Part shown: piece after piece, positions 1 through 5,773 of the stretch | Layout: every line of letters starts with the position of its first letter | Position numbering within the stretch: the stretch's first letter is position 1 | Source of the DNA: JBBEBE01 sp051746765 | GTDB taxonomy: Bacteria > Bacteroidota > Rhodothermia > Balneolales > Balneolaceae | DNA length: 14,485 bases | Assembly: GCA_051746765.1 (NCBI GenBank) | Contig: JBNJFK010000036.1 | Location: 1-14,485 of the forward strand | Direction: 5' to 3' | Position numbers and translations under genes: made by a program | The notes under the pieces: model-generated | Seen by the model: only the letters and a program-made list of their open reading frames with translations | Told to the model about the DNA's origin: nothing | Database searches by the model: none

Positions 1-582
1 ATGGCAACCAAAGTTGCCATTTTGAATGCCAACTATCTAAAGGAGCGACTCTCTGATCACTATCCAATCCTATACACGGGGAGAACGGGGCGAACCGCCC
101 ACGAGTTCATCCTCGATCTCCGACCGATCAAACAGAGTACGGGTGTGGATGTCGCGGATGTTGCAAAACGACTGATGGATTACGGATTCCACGCCCCGAC
201 CATGTCATTTCCGGTTCCGGGCACGCTGATGGTAGAACCGACTGAAAGTGAATCCATCGAGGAGCTGGATCGCTTCTGCGAAGCGATGATCTCGATTCGA
301 AACGAGATTCGCCAGATCGAAGAGAGGGAGGTCGACCGGAACATTCACCTTCTGAACCAGGCGCCCCACACCTCCCGCGTATTGCTGTCGGATACGTGGG
401 ATCGCCCCTACAGTAGAGAAAAGGCTGCATTCCCGCTGGCAGAATTGAAATTCCATAAATTTTGGCCAGCCGTCAGCCGTGTGGATGATGCGTGGGGAGA
501 CCGAAATCTATATTGTGCCTGTGTCCCTGTTTCTGCATATACAGAGGGACAGTCTCCTCATTCACTCCCGCAGGAGGAGTAG
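1..582 (+). CDS. gcvP: Glycine dehydrogenase (P-protein), C-terminal fragment
   Basis: This is the last 193 codons of the PLP-dependent P-protein of the glycine cleavage system, which decarboxylates glycine and passes the aminomethyl group to lipoyl-H protein in the cytoplasm. The fragment carries the conserved end of the second P-protein half: KVAILNANYL near residue 4, the block ending in ILDLRP (to about residue 42), then DYGFHAPTMSFPVPGTLMVEPTESES at about 60-85, SREKAAFP, FWPAVSRVDDAWGDRN and the CAC motif near 173. The PLP-lysine region is not in the window, so the ATG at position 1 is almost certainly an internal methionine and the gene starts further left. The last dozen residues after the family's usual end look like a non-conserved tail. 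The stop lies 25 bp inside the 3' end of the opposing PH-domain gene. The family call is very secure. Confidence 0.97.
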   Translation: MATKVAILNANYLKERLSDHYPILYTGRTGRTAHEFILDLRPIKQSTGVDVADVAKRLMDYGFHAPTMSFPVPGTLMVEPTESESIEELDRFCEAMISIRNEIRQIEEREVDRNIHLLNQAPHTSRVLLSDTWDRPYSREKAAFPLAELKFHKFWPAVSRVDDAWGDRNLYCACVPVSAYTEGQSPHSLPQEE

Positions 583-2012
583 TCGGACGTCTCTTTCGGA
601 TTCTCTCCGAGTCGACGCTGGAACCATGACCGTAGATCCGGAACCAGCGCTGCGTCCAGATCCTGTACCCGGACCCCTCGCCCCCGGTCTCCCGAAGCGA
701 TCGAGACGGAAACCGTGATCAGTCGCCGCCACCGTTGGGGTGTACTCTCTTGTATGGTCATTTGCTGTATTCGATCCCTCAGAATCCATGTGGTGGTTCT
801 TGCCAACCGACGGGACCTGAGTGCAAGTCGATCACCAAACCAGCCAGCACCTGCATCCCTGTGGACAAGCCAACCCCATGCAAGTGATGGTAACCAGAAT
901 ACCCAGATCCATGACGGAAGATCAAAACCCCACTGCAGCAGGGCCACCACACCTGCGATGAATCCTGCCGTTCGAATCATCCGCCGAAATCGTGCTCTTC
1001 CAGGAGATCGATGGGCCAGTGGAACCTCCCTGAATCCGGGTAAAAACTCCCCAATCAGTTTTTCCAGCTCGTTCTCCGGCAAGAGGGGCATCATGACAAC
1101 CGATGCCGCCTCCCGCTCTTCTCCGTATCCGGCGCTATCCAGTTCGATTGACAGGTATCCAAAGGGCTGGCGAAGCACCCCCTCGACGATACGAACGGAC
1201 TGAATACGGTGGAACGGAAGTGTGATCTGTTTCTTCTCGAACAGACCATGCCGGATGACCAACCCCTCTTTTTGCCTGGTTAGGGAGAAATTTCCGTATC
1301 GAACCAGTGTCCCCGCAAAAGAGAGGCACCAGGCAATCAGAACAAAGAGAATCAGCATCCCCACCCAGAAGAGTGGTCGACCGGTGCCTGGAAGATGCTC
1401 GATCTGCTGCATCGCCCACTCCGATTCCTGAATGAACGGGTCTAATTGCGACAAGAGTGTAGCGAAAAGGGAGAGTGCGATTCCGAAGCTGGAAGAGGTC
1501 GTAGCTGCCAGAAGCAGATGCCGCATCGGCAAGGTCCGAACGTTCTCTCTTTCCAGTGTGGATTCTTCCGACGTATGGACTCCCCCGGATTTAAGCTCCT
1601 GAATGATTTCGTCGGCAACCACCTTCGTGACAGCCGAGAGTCGCGCTTCACGAGAGGTCGATCCGGCCGTCTTGACATCGACACGCACCAATCCAAACAG
1701 GCGTTGGACAGGCCCGTAGGAGAGGTCGATCACCTGCACTCGTTCCCGACTGAGCAACAACTCTTTCCGGACCCAAACCCCTTGATGGATCTCCAGTTCG
1801 CCATGGCCGACTCGAAACGTGAATCGCCACCACGAGACCAGTCCGACGATCAGGACCATCACCAGCAAGCCAAGAAAGATCCAAAGAAAGGACACATCTT
1901 CGCCACGGCTGCCGAAAATCAAGATGGCAACCAACGTGAGAAGGTTGCCGCGGATCATTTCGCCAGCCCGCGACAGAGCTGCAACCGGATGAAGTCTTTT
2001 GAATTCAGACAT
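558..2012 (-). CDS. YdbT-like membrane protein with three bacterial PH domains
   Basis: Predicted inner-membrane protein of the bPH2 (DUF304, YdbT) family, 484 aa. The role of the family is poorly defined; in Bacillus subtilis YdbS/YdbT are linked to resistance to certain antimicrobial peptides and compounds. Visible parts: membrane segments at about 22-34, 42-62, 165-190, 213-235, 345-362 and 366-384, separated by three PH-like modules at about 65-140 (ELEIHQGVWVRKELLLSRERVQ), 242-320 (FSLTRQKEGLVIRHGLFEKK with PFHRIQSVRIVEG) and 390-465. I chose the ATG at 2012 because MSEFKRLHP matches the usual start of the family, and it overlaps the upstream ydbS-like stop as ATGTCTGA. An in-frame ATG at 2033 adds seven residues. 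An AGGAGG at 2055-2060 is too far from either start, so the choice is not settled. The gene forms a pair with the YdbS-like gene and overlaps gcvP tail to tail. Confidence 0.9.
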   Translation of the reverse strand: MSEFKRLHPVAALSRAGEMIRGNLLTLVAILIFGSRGEDVSFLWIFLGLLVMVLIVGLVSWWRFTFRVGHGELEIHQGVWVRKELLLSRERVQVIDLSYGPVQRLFGLVRVDVKTAGSTSREARLSAVTKVVADEIIQELKSGGVHTSEESTLERENVRTLPMRHLLLAATTSSSFGIALSLFATLLSQLDPFIQESEWAMQQIEHLPGTGRPLFWVGMLILFVLIAWCLSFAGTLVRYGNFSLTRQKEGLVIRHGLFEKKQITLPFHRIQSVRIVEGVLRQPFGYLSIELDSAGYGEEREAASVVMMPLLPENELEKLIGEFLPGFREVPLAHRSPGRARFRRMIRTAGFIAGVVALLQWGFDLPSWIWVFWLPSLAWGWLVHRDAGAGWFGDRLALRSRRLARTTTWILRDRIQQMTIQESTPQRWRRLITVSVSIASGDRGRGVRVQDLDAALVPDLRSWFQRRLGENPKETSDYSSCGSE

Positions 2013-2508
2013 CCTCTTGAGCCAGTCTCGCATAGTTGGAGATCTGCTGTCGAACCTCCTGTGATCGTTTCCAATCCAGGGCCGGTATTTCGTGCACCGT
2101 TGCAGCCGTGGAGACCGCGACAGCCGCTACATTCATGGTACGAAGCAGTGGGCCTTGACGAGTATCCACATGTTGAACCCGGTTGAGCGGGATCACCGTT
2201 TGCTGACGAAACCATACCCCGTGATGCAACTCGATCTGATTTCGGTCAATCGAATATCTCCAGTTCTTCCACTTCCAGACTGGATATTTGAAAACCATGA
2301 CGATCCAGAAGAGAATCAACAAAGCGAAAAGTGCTCCCCAAAAGATCCACTGCGTAGGGGAAAATGGAGGCTGATACAACGCATAGAATCCCCATGCCAC
2401 CGGTAGAATGGCCGATCGCAGGGCAATCCCCCACTGCCACACGCGAATGATACGCGGGGAGAGGCGACCTGTCGGGACCGGGCTTCCGGAGTCGGGGGAT
2501 GGCAACAT
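2005..2508 (-). CDS. YdbS-like membrane protein with one bacterial PH domain
   Basis: Small predicted inner-membrane protein (167 aa) of the bPH2 family. It has two membrane segments at about 27-45 and 53-73, followed by a PH-like module at about 83-160 containing YSIDRNQIELHHGVWFRQQT and IPLNRVQHVDTRQGPLLR, the typical YdbS signature. It lies directly upstream of and overlaps the YdbT-like gene, the same order as ydbS-ydbT in Bacillus subtilis, so the two products probably act as one membrane complex. The frame can be extended to a GTG at 2565, but those extra 19 codons are the sequence of a strong terminator hairpin with its U-run, so I place the start at the ATG at 2508. No good Shine-Dalgarno precedes it. 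Expression must come from read-through of the terminator or from an unseen promoter. The family is secure; the start is likely but not proven. Confidence 0.88.
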   Translation of the reverse strand: MLPSPDSGSPVPTGRLSPRIIRVWQWGIALRSAILPVAWGFYALYQPPFSPTQWIFWGALFALLILFWIVMVFKYPVWKWKNWRYSIDRNQIELHHGVWFRQQTVIPLNRVQHVDTRQGPLLRTMNVAAVAVSTAATVHEIPALDWKRSQEVRQQISNYARLAQEDV

Positions 2509-2516
2509 CCGTTCAT

Positions 2517-2547
2517 AAAAAAAGCCACCGGGTGACCCGGCGGCTTT
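2517..2547 (-). terminator. Rho-independent terminator after the Hc1-like gene
   Basis: On the minus strand a 12-bp stem (AAAGCCGCCGGG pairing with CCCGGTGGCTTT, one G-U pair) closes on a TCA loop and runs straight into seven T. It begins 21 nt after the stop of the Hc1-like gene (2569) and ends 8 nt before the preferred ydbS-like start. On the plus strand only three T follow the stem, so it should act in the minus direction only. It should give a short, discrete mRNA for the histone-like protein and limit transcription into the PH-domain pair. Confidence 0.9.
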
Positions 2548-2568
2548 CAATAGCGTTTGTTTCACGAG

Positions 2569-2745
2569 TCAATCGTTGTTCTTGATCTCCTGAATTTCGA
2601 GTCGAATCTCTTGCGACAGCTTCTTTAGATCCTGAAGCTGCTTTCGGGCACGCGTTCCTGCCGCTTTATTCCCTTTATCATAGAACTTTTCCATGTCGGG
2701 CTCCAATTCGCTCATCAGTGCCTTGATCTGTTCCAGTCTACTCAT
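2569..2745 (-). CDS. Histone H1-like (Hc1 family) DNA-binding protein
   Basis: A 58-aa protein that reads as an Hc1-family histone H1-like protein, as found as short stand-alone proteins in Bacteroidetes-related bacteria and as the N-terminal part of chlamydial Hc1. Recognisable core: EKFYDKGNKAAGTRARKQLQ at about residues 19-38, then DLKKLSQEIRLEIQEIK. The fold expected is mainly helical. The lysine-rich C-terminal tail of chlamydial Hc1 is absent, so the protein is the core alone. The likely role is nucleoid binding or compaction (family knowledge, not shown here). The start at 2745 is well supported by AGGAGG at 2751-2756, five bases before the ATG; an ATG six codons upstream has no such site. 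It is followed by its own terminator and preceded by a 151-bp spacer with a possible promoter, so it may be a one-gene transcript. Confidence 0.9.
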   Translation of the reverse strand: MSRLEQIKALMSELEPDMEKFYDKGNKAAGTRARKQLQDLKKLSQEIRLEIQEIKNND

Positions 2746-2750
2746 AGAAA

Positions 2751-2756
2751 CCTCCT
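2751..2756 (-). promoter_or_regulatory. Strong ribosome binding site of the Hc1-like gene
   Basis: A perfect AGGAGG on the minus strand, five bases from the ATG at 2745. It decides the start in favour of 2745 over the ATG at 2763 and suggests high translation, as expected of a nucleoid protein. Many other starts in this window lack a comparable site. Confidence 0.85.
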
Positions 2757-2815
2757 GTTGCATTCAATTCATGATTGGTGAGAGAATTGACCTCCCGGTC
2801 GATCCTCTTCTTGCT

Positions 2816-2848
2816 AAAACCTTACTTTCGGTACCAGCAGGGGGCAAT
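2816..2848 (-). promoter_or_regulatory. Possible Bacteroidetes-type promoter for the Hc1-like gene
   Basis: On the minus strand ATTG (2848-2845) is followed after 20 bases by TAAGGTTTT (2824-2816). This resembles the Bacteroidetes TTTG / TAnnTTTG promoter with near-normal spacing, though neither half is perfect. It lies about 70 bases upstream of the Hc1-like start in the spacer behind the transporter gene. It is a pattern match only and could be chance in an A/T-rich spacer. Confidence 0.35.
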
Positions 2849-2896
2849 TTAACATTCTTTATCAAAAATCCATCTCTGAATGTAAATTTCTGCGAT

Positions 2897-4273
2897 TCAA
2901 TCGGAAAAACCCCTCTCTTCCATGGTTACAGCCACTTCCCGGCCACGTTTAAGGTTCACAAACAGGGCAATCAATGCTGCTGTCAGGAAGAGGATGGCGC
3001 AGAAGAGGATTGCGCGCCGGAGTCCAACCTGCGCTTGAAGCAGACCCAATCCGACAATTCCGAAGACCCCGGCCATCTTGTTGAACATCCCCCAAAACCC
3101 AAACATCTCGGCGGAACGACTCTCCGGAGTCAACAGACCGACAATGGCCCGACTGACCGATTGATTTGCCCCGAGACTGGTCCCCGCCAGCAATCCAATC
3201 ACCAAAAACAGATGTTGTGGATCCACATCTGTTGTGATCCATTCGTTTACCCAAAACGTTACCGAGTCCAGGAAATAGATCCCGGTCACTGCAAGAAACC
3301 ACGTACCCAACGTGACAAGATACGTACGGCGGGCACCGATGCGATCTTGAAGCAATCCGAAAAGAAGGGCGCCGGCGGCAGCCGTCACCTGTACGATCAG
3401 AAACATCAATACGCGAACTCCCTCACTCCACCCGATCACCTGGTCCCCGTAGATAAACGAAAATGAAACAATGATGTAGATCCCGCCCATCGAGAAGAAA
3501 ACCGATGCGAGAAAGAGTGCAAGATCCCGAAATTCACCGATTTCCCGAAGGGTTCGGCCCAGCCGGGAGAATCCGACAGAAACAAATGTTTCACCTGCCG
3601 GGAGCCGCCGGGTTCTTCCCGGTTCCTTGAGCCACAGGAACGTCGGAATCGCTGTCAAAAGAAAGAAGAGAGCAGTAAAAGGACCGGTCCACCGTATTCG
3701 GTCGTAGTTCTCCAGCGTCGGCTCTCCCAGAAAAAAAATAACGAACCCGGCTGTCAACAGCCCTCCTGCATAACCGATCGCCCAACCGTACCCCGAAATT
3801 TTCCCCAACTCGTCGGCCGGAGCCAGCGATGGAAGAAAGGAGGCGATAAAATTCTCGCCCATGGAATAGGCGATGTTGGAGAGAATCAATAAACCCATGG
3901 CCAGCAGAACCATCCCCGGCTCGACCCAATAGAGTCCGGCTGTGGCGATGATTGTGACCAGGTAGCTGTAGAAAAGAAATTCCTTCTTTCTGGCAGAGAA
4001 GTCCATCACAGCCCCAAAAACGGGCCCCGTCAATACAACCGCAATGTAGCTGAGCGAGATGGCCACACTCCAGAGCAGATTGCCGAGTCGAAACTGTGGA
4101 TCGTCACTCTCGACGATCACCGTTGTGAAAAGTACCGGAAAAATGACCGTGATGATCAGGAGCGTATAGCCTTGATTGGCAAAATCGAACATGGCCCACC
4201 CAAACAGTTCGCGCCGGGTAGCCCGGGTCCGTTGGACAGGTCGAGTTTCGGGCGGTATCGGATTGGAATCCAT
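2897..4273 (-). CDS. UMF1-type MFS transporter (Atg22-like family)
   Basis: A 458-aa integral membrane carrier of the major facilitator superfamily, related to the Atg22/UMF1 family. The family hallmark WAMFDFANQGY sits at residues 27-37 just before the first membrane segment. About twelve hydrophobic segments follow. Other family features are GPVFGAVMDFSARKK (83-97) and GLLQDRIGARR (306-316), both MFS motif-A-like turns, and NQSVSRAIVGLLTPESRSAEMFGFWG (370-395). Bacterial substrates are not known; yeast Atg22 exports amino acids from the vacuole, so amino-acid or peptide-product efflux is only a guess. The ATG at 4273 leaves about 25 polar residues before the motif, normal for the family; no strong Shine-Dalgarno is seen. 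It is divergent from the isocitrate dehydrogenase gene across a 139-bp control region and is followed by the Hc1-like gene on the same strand, with no clear terminator between. Confidence 0.93.
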   Translation of the reverse strand: MDSNPIPPETRPVQRTRATRRELFGWAMFDFANQGYTLLIITVIFPVLFTTVIVESDDPQFRLGNLLWSVAISLSYIAVVLTGPVFGAVMDFSARKKEFLFYSYLVTIIATAGLYWVEPGMVLLAMGLLILSNIAYSMGENFIASFLPSLAPADELGKISGYGWAIGYAGGLLTAGFVIFFLGEPTLENYDRIRWTGPFTALFFLLTAIPTFLWLKEPGRTRRLPAGETFVSVGFSRLGRTLREIGEFRDLALFLASVFFSMGGIYIIVSFSFIYGDQVIGWSEGVRVLMFLIVQVTAAAGALLFGLLQDRIGARRTYLVTLGTWFLAVTGIYFLDSVTFWVNEWITTDVDPQHLFLVIGLLAGTSLGANQSVSRAIVGLLTPESRSAEMFGFWGMFNKMAGVFGIVGLGLLQAQVGLRRAILFCAILFLTAALIALFVNLKRGREVAVTMEERGFSD

Positions 4274-4321
4274 GGCCAGAGATACGCTTTTTCTCCAAGG
4301 GATGAAAGAGGCCCGGGTGTA

Positions 4322-4333
4322 CAGTTGAAACTG
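4322..4333. repeat. Short palindrome in the divergent control region
   Basis: CAGTT-GA-AACTG is a perfect 12-bp inverted repeat between the UMF1 transporter and isocitrate dehydrogenase genes. It lies 10 bp upstream of the -35-like box for the plus-strand gene and over the expected transcript start region for the minus-strand gene. This is a sensible place for a regulator site, but a palindrome this short may be chance. Confidence 0.35.
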
Positions 4334-4343
4334 AAGTTCACCC

Positions 4344-4376
4344 TTGATTTATCTATCTTCGGAGTCTATAAATCAA
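4344..4376. promoter_or_regulatory. Symmetrical divergent promoter or operator
   Basis: On the plus strand TTGATT (4344-4349) is followed after exactly 17 bases by TATAAA (4367-4372), a good sigma-70-like match 41 bases upstream of the isocitrate dehydrogenase ATG. The same stretch is an inverted repeat, with arms TTGATTTAT (4344-4352) and ATAAATCAA (4368-4376) around 15 bases. The minus strand therefore also carries TTGATT, 17 bases, then GATAAA, pointing to the transporter gene. The two promoters would occupy the same face of the same DNA and exclude each other, or the repeat may be a regulator site. Confidence 0.55.
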
Positions 4377-4412
4377 ACGTTCTCTTTTCAACGCTCAAAC
4401 GAATAACGATTC

Positions 4413-5423
4413 ATGGACAAGATTGTATTAATACCCGGTGACGGGATCGGACCGGAGATTACCCGCTCCGTCGTGAAAATTCTGGATGTCGCCGGAGCAG
4501 ATATTGATTGGATTGAACGACAGGCCGGAGAGATGGCATTCGAAGAGACCGGCAATCCGATTCCCGATGAAACACTGGCGTCCATTCGGGAACATCGTCT
4601 GGCGTTGAAAGGTCCATTGACGACCCCTGTAGGTGCCGGTTTTCGGTCCATCAACGTGGCATTGCGTCAGGAGTTCGATCTCTACAGCAATATCCGGCCG
4701 GCCAAATCGCTACCCAATATTGACTCCCGGTTCAGTAATGTAGACATCGTCACCTTTCGGGAGAATACCCAGGGTCTTTACATTGGCCAAGAGCACTGGA
4801 AGAAGGAGGGTGAACATGCCGAAAGCATCGCTGTGGTTACACGAGAGGCGAGTCGTAAAATCGTTGAGGCTGCATTCAAATACGCTGTCTCTCATGATCG
4901 AAAAAAGGTGACGCTTGTCCACAAAGCGAACATCTTAAAGCTCACGACCGGACTCTTCCTGGATACCGGTCGCGAAGTTGCAAAAGAGTATCCCGACATC
5001 GAATTTGAAGACCTGATCGTTGACAACATGGCCATGCAGATGGTTATTCGGCCCGAACAGTTCGACATTATCGTCACAACCAACCTTTTCGGAGACATTC
5101 TGTCCGATTTGGCATCCGGACTGGTCGGAGGTCTCGGCGTAACCGGCGCAGCCAATATTGGAGATGATGCGGCTATTTTCGAGGCCGTGCACGGATCGGC
5201 CCCCGATATTGCCGGTCAAAATCTGGCCAATCCGACAGCCATGCTTTTTTCCGCGATGATGTTGCTGGACTATCTGGACAAAAACACGGTTCGAAACCGG
5301 ATCCTTTCGGCCCTTTACAGAGTTCTCCAGGATCAAAAATATGTATGTACTCCCGATATTGGAGGGTCCGGCAACACAATTACCTTTACCGAAGCAATCT
5401 GTGCAGCATTGAACAATCAGTAG
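4413..5423 (+). CDS. icd: NAD-dependent isocitrate dehydrogenase
   Basis: A 336-aa beta-decarboxylating dehydrogenase of the isocitrate/isopropylmalate family, short NAD type; converts isocitrate to 2-oxoglutarate in the TCA cycle. Visible features: LIPGDGIGPEI (6-16); the substrate loop GPLTTPVGAGFRSINVALRQ (67-86), whose Ser79 and Asn81 are the pair expected for isocitrate rather than isopropylmalate; Arg85, Arg95 and Arg116 for carboxylate binding; FRENTQGLY (115-123) with the catalytic Tyr; HKANI with catalytic Lys171; and metal-binding aspartates in NLFGDILSD (224-232). In HGSAPDIAG (260-268), Asp265-Ile266 replace the Lys-Tyr pair that binds the NADP phosphate in the E. coli enzyme, so NAD use is expected. 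A homoisocitrate or related substrate cannot be fully excluded. It has a promoter match upstream, no clear Shine-Dalgarno, and a 61-bp gap before gatC. Confidence 0.93.
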   Translation: MDKIVLIPGDGIGPEITRSVVKILDVAGADIDWIERQAGEMAFEETGNPIPDETLASIREHRLALKGPLTTPVGAGFRSINVALRQEFDLYSNIRPAKSLPNIDSRFSNVDIVTFRENTQGLYIGQEHWKKEGEHAESIAVVTREASRKIVEAAFKYAVSHDRKKVTLVHKANILKLTTGLFLDTGREVAKEYPDIEFEDLIVDNMAMQMVIRPEQFDIIVTTNLFGDILSDLASGLVGGLGVTGAANIGDDAAIFEAVHGSAPDIAGQNLANPTAMLFSAMMLLDYLDKNTVRNRILSALYRVLQDQKYVCTPDIGGSGNTITFTEAICAALNNQ

Positions 5424-5484
5424 CCAACCAGTCTGGCCACCCGAAACGGCAGGCTGGACAGAATTCGAACCCAACCCACGACGA

Positions 5485-5772
5485 ATGTCCGTAGAAGACA
5501 AGGATGTAAAATATGTAGCCAACCTGGCCCGGCTCCAAGTCACGGATGAGGAAGCTGTGCGATTCAAAAAGGATCTGAACAAGATTCTCGATTACATGGA
5601 GACGCTCAACGAACTGGACACAGACGGTATCGAGCCGCTCGAACATGTGACCGACACGACAGCTCCCTTCCGAAGAGACGAAGCGAGAACCCCGCTGGAT
5701 CACAACGACGCCCTGAAGAATGCACCGGATGCCGACAGTGACTACTTCCGGGTACCGAAGGTGATCGAGTAA
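5485..5772 (+). CDS. gatC: Asp-tRNA(Asn)/Glu-tRNA(Gln) amidotransferase subunit C
   Basis: A 95-aa GatC, the small subunit that wraps around GatA and GatB in the GatCAB amidotransferase, which converts misacylated Glu-tRNA(Gln) and/or Asp-tRNA(Asn) to the correct amide form. The length is normal. Typical pattern: VKYVANLARLQVTDEE (8-23), then KKDLNKILDYMETLNELDTDGIEPLEHV (28-55), and the C-terminal block with RDEARTPLDHNDALKNAPDADSDYFRVPKVIE, ending in the usual FxVPKVI. gatA and gatB are not in the window, so the three subunits are encoded apart. The stop is followed after one base by the ATG of the YfhO-like gene, indicating co-transcription with the surface-glycan genes. It has no obvious Shine-Dalgarno. 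Confidence 0.97.
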   Translation: MSVEDKDVKYVANLARLQVTDEEAVRFKKDLNKILDYMETLNELDTDGIEPLEHVTDTTAPFRRDEARTPLDHNDALKNAPDADSDYFRVPKVIE

Positions 5773-5773
5773 G

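Noticed and set aside
715..2186. Long plus-strand open frames (715-1203 and 1446-2186) opposite the YdbT-like gene
   Set aside because: Low-complexity, Arg/Ser/Pro-rich translations with no family features, lying exactly antisense to a well-supported gene.
2540..2580. Promoter for the YdbS-like gene: TTGACT and TATTGA on the minus strand at the end of the Hc1-like gene
   Set aside because: The spacing is only 14 bases and the second box overlaps the start of the terminator stem, so it is unlikely to work.
2693..3466. Plus-strand open frame of 257 codons opposite the transporter and Hc1-like genes
   Set aside because: Antisense to two recognised genes and with no recognisable protein pattern; a by-product of codon use that avoids certain stops on the other strand.
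5428..5457. Hairpin after isocitrate dehydrogenase (CCAGTCTG pairing with CAGGCTGG) as a terminator
   Set aside because: Eight-bp stem with one G-U pair, a 14-base loop and no T-run after it. Too weak to call, so gatC may well be read through from the upstream gene.
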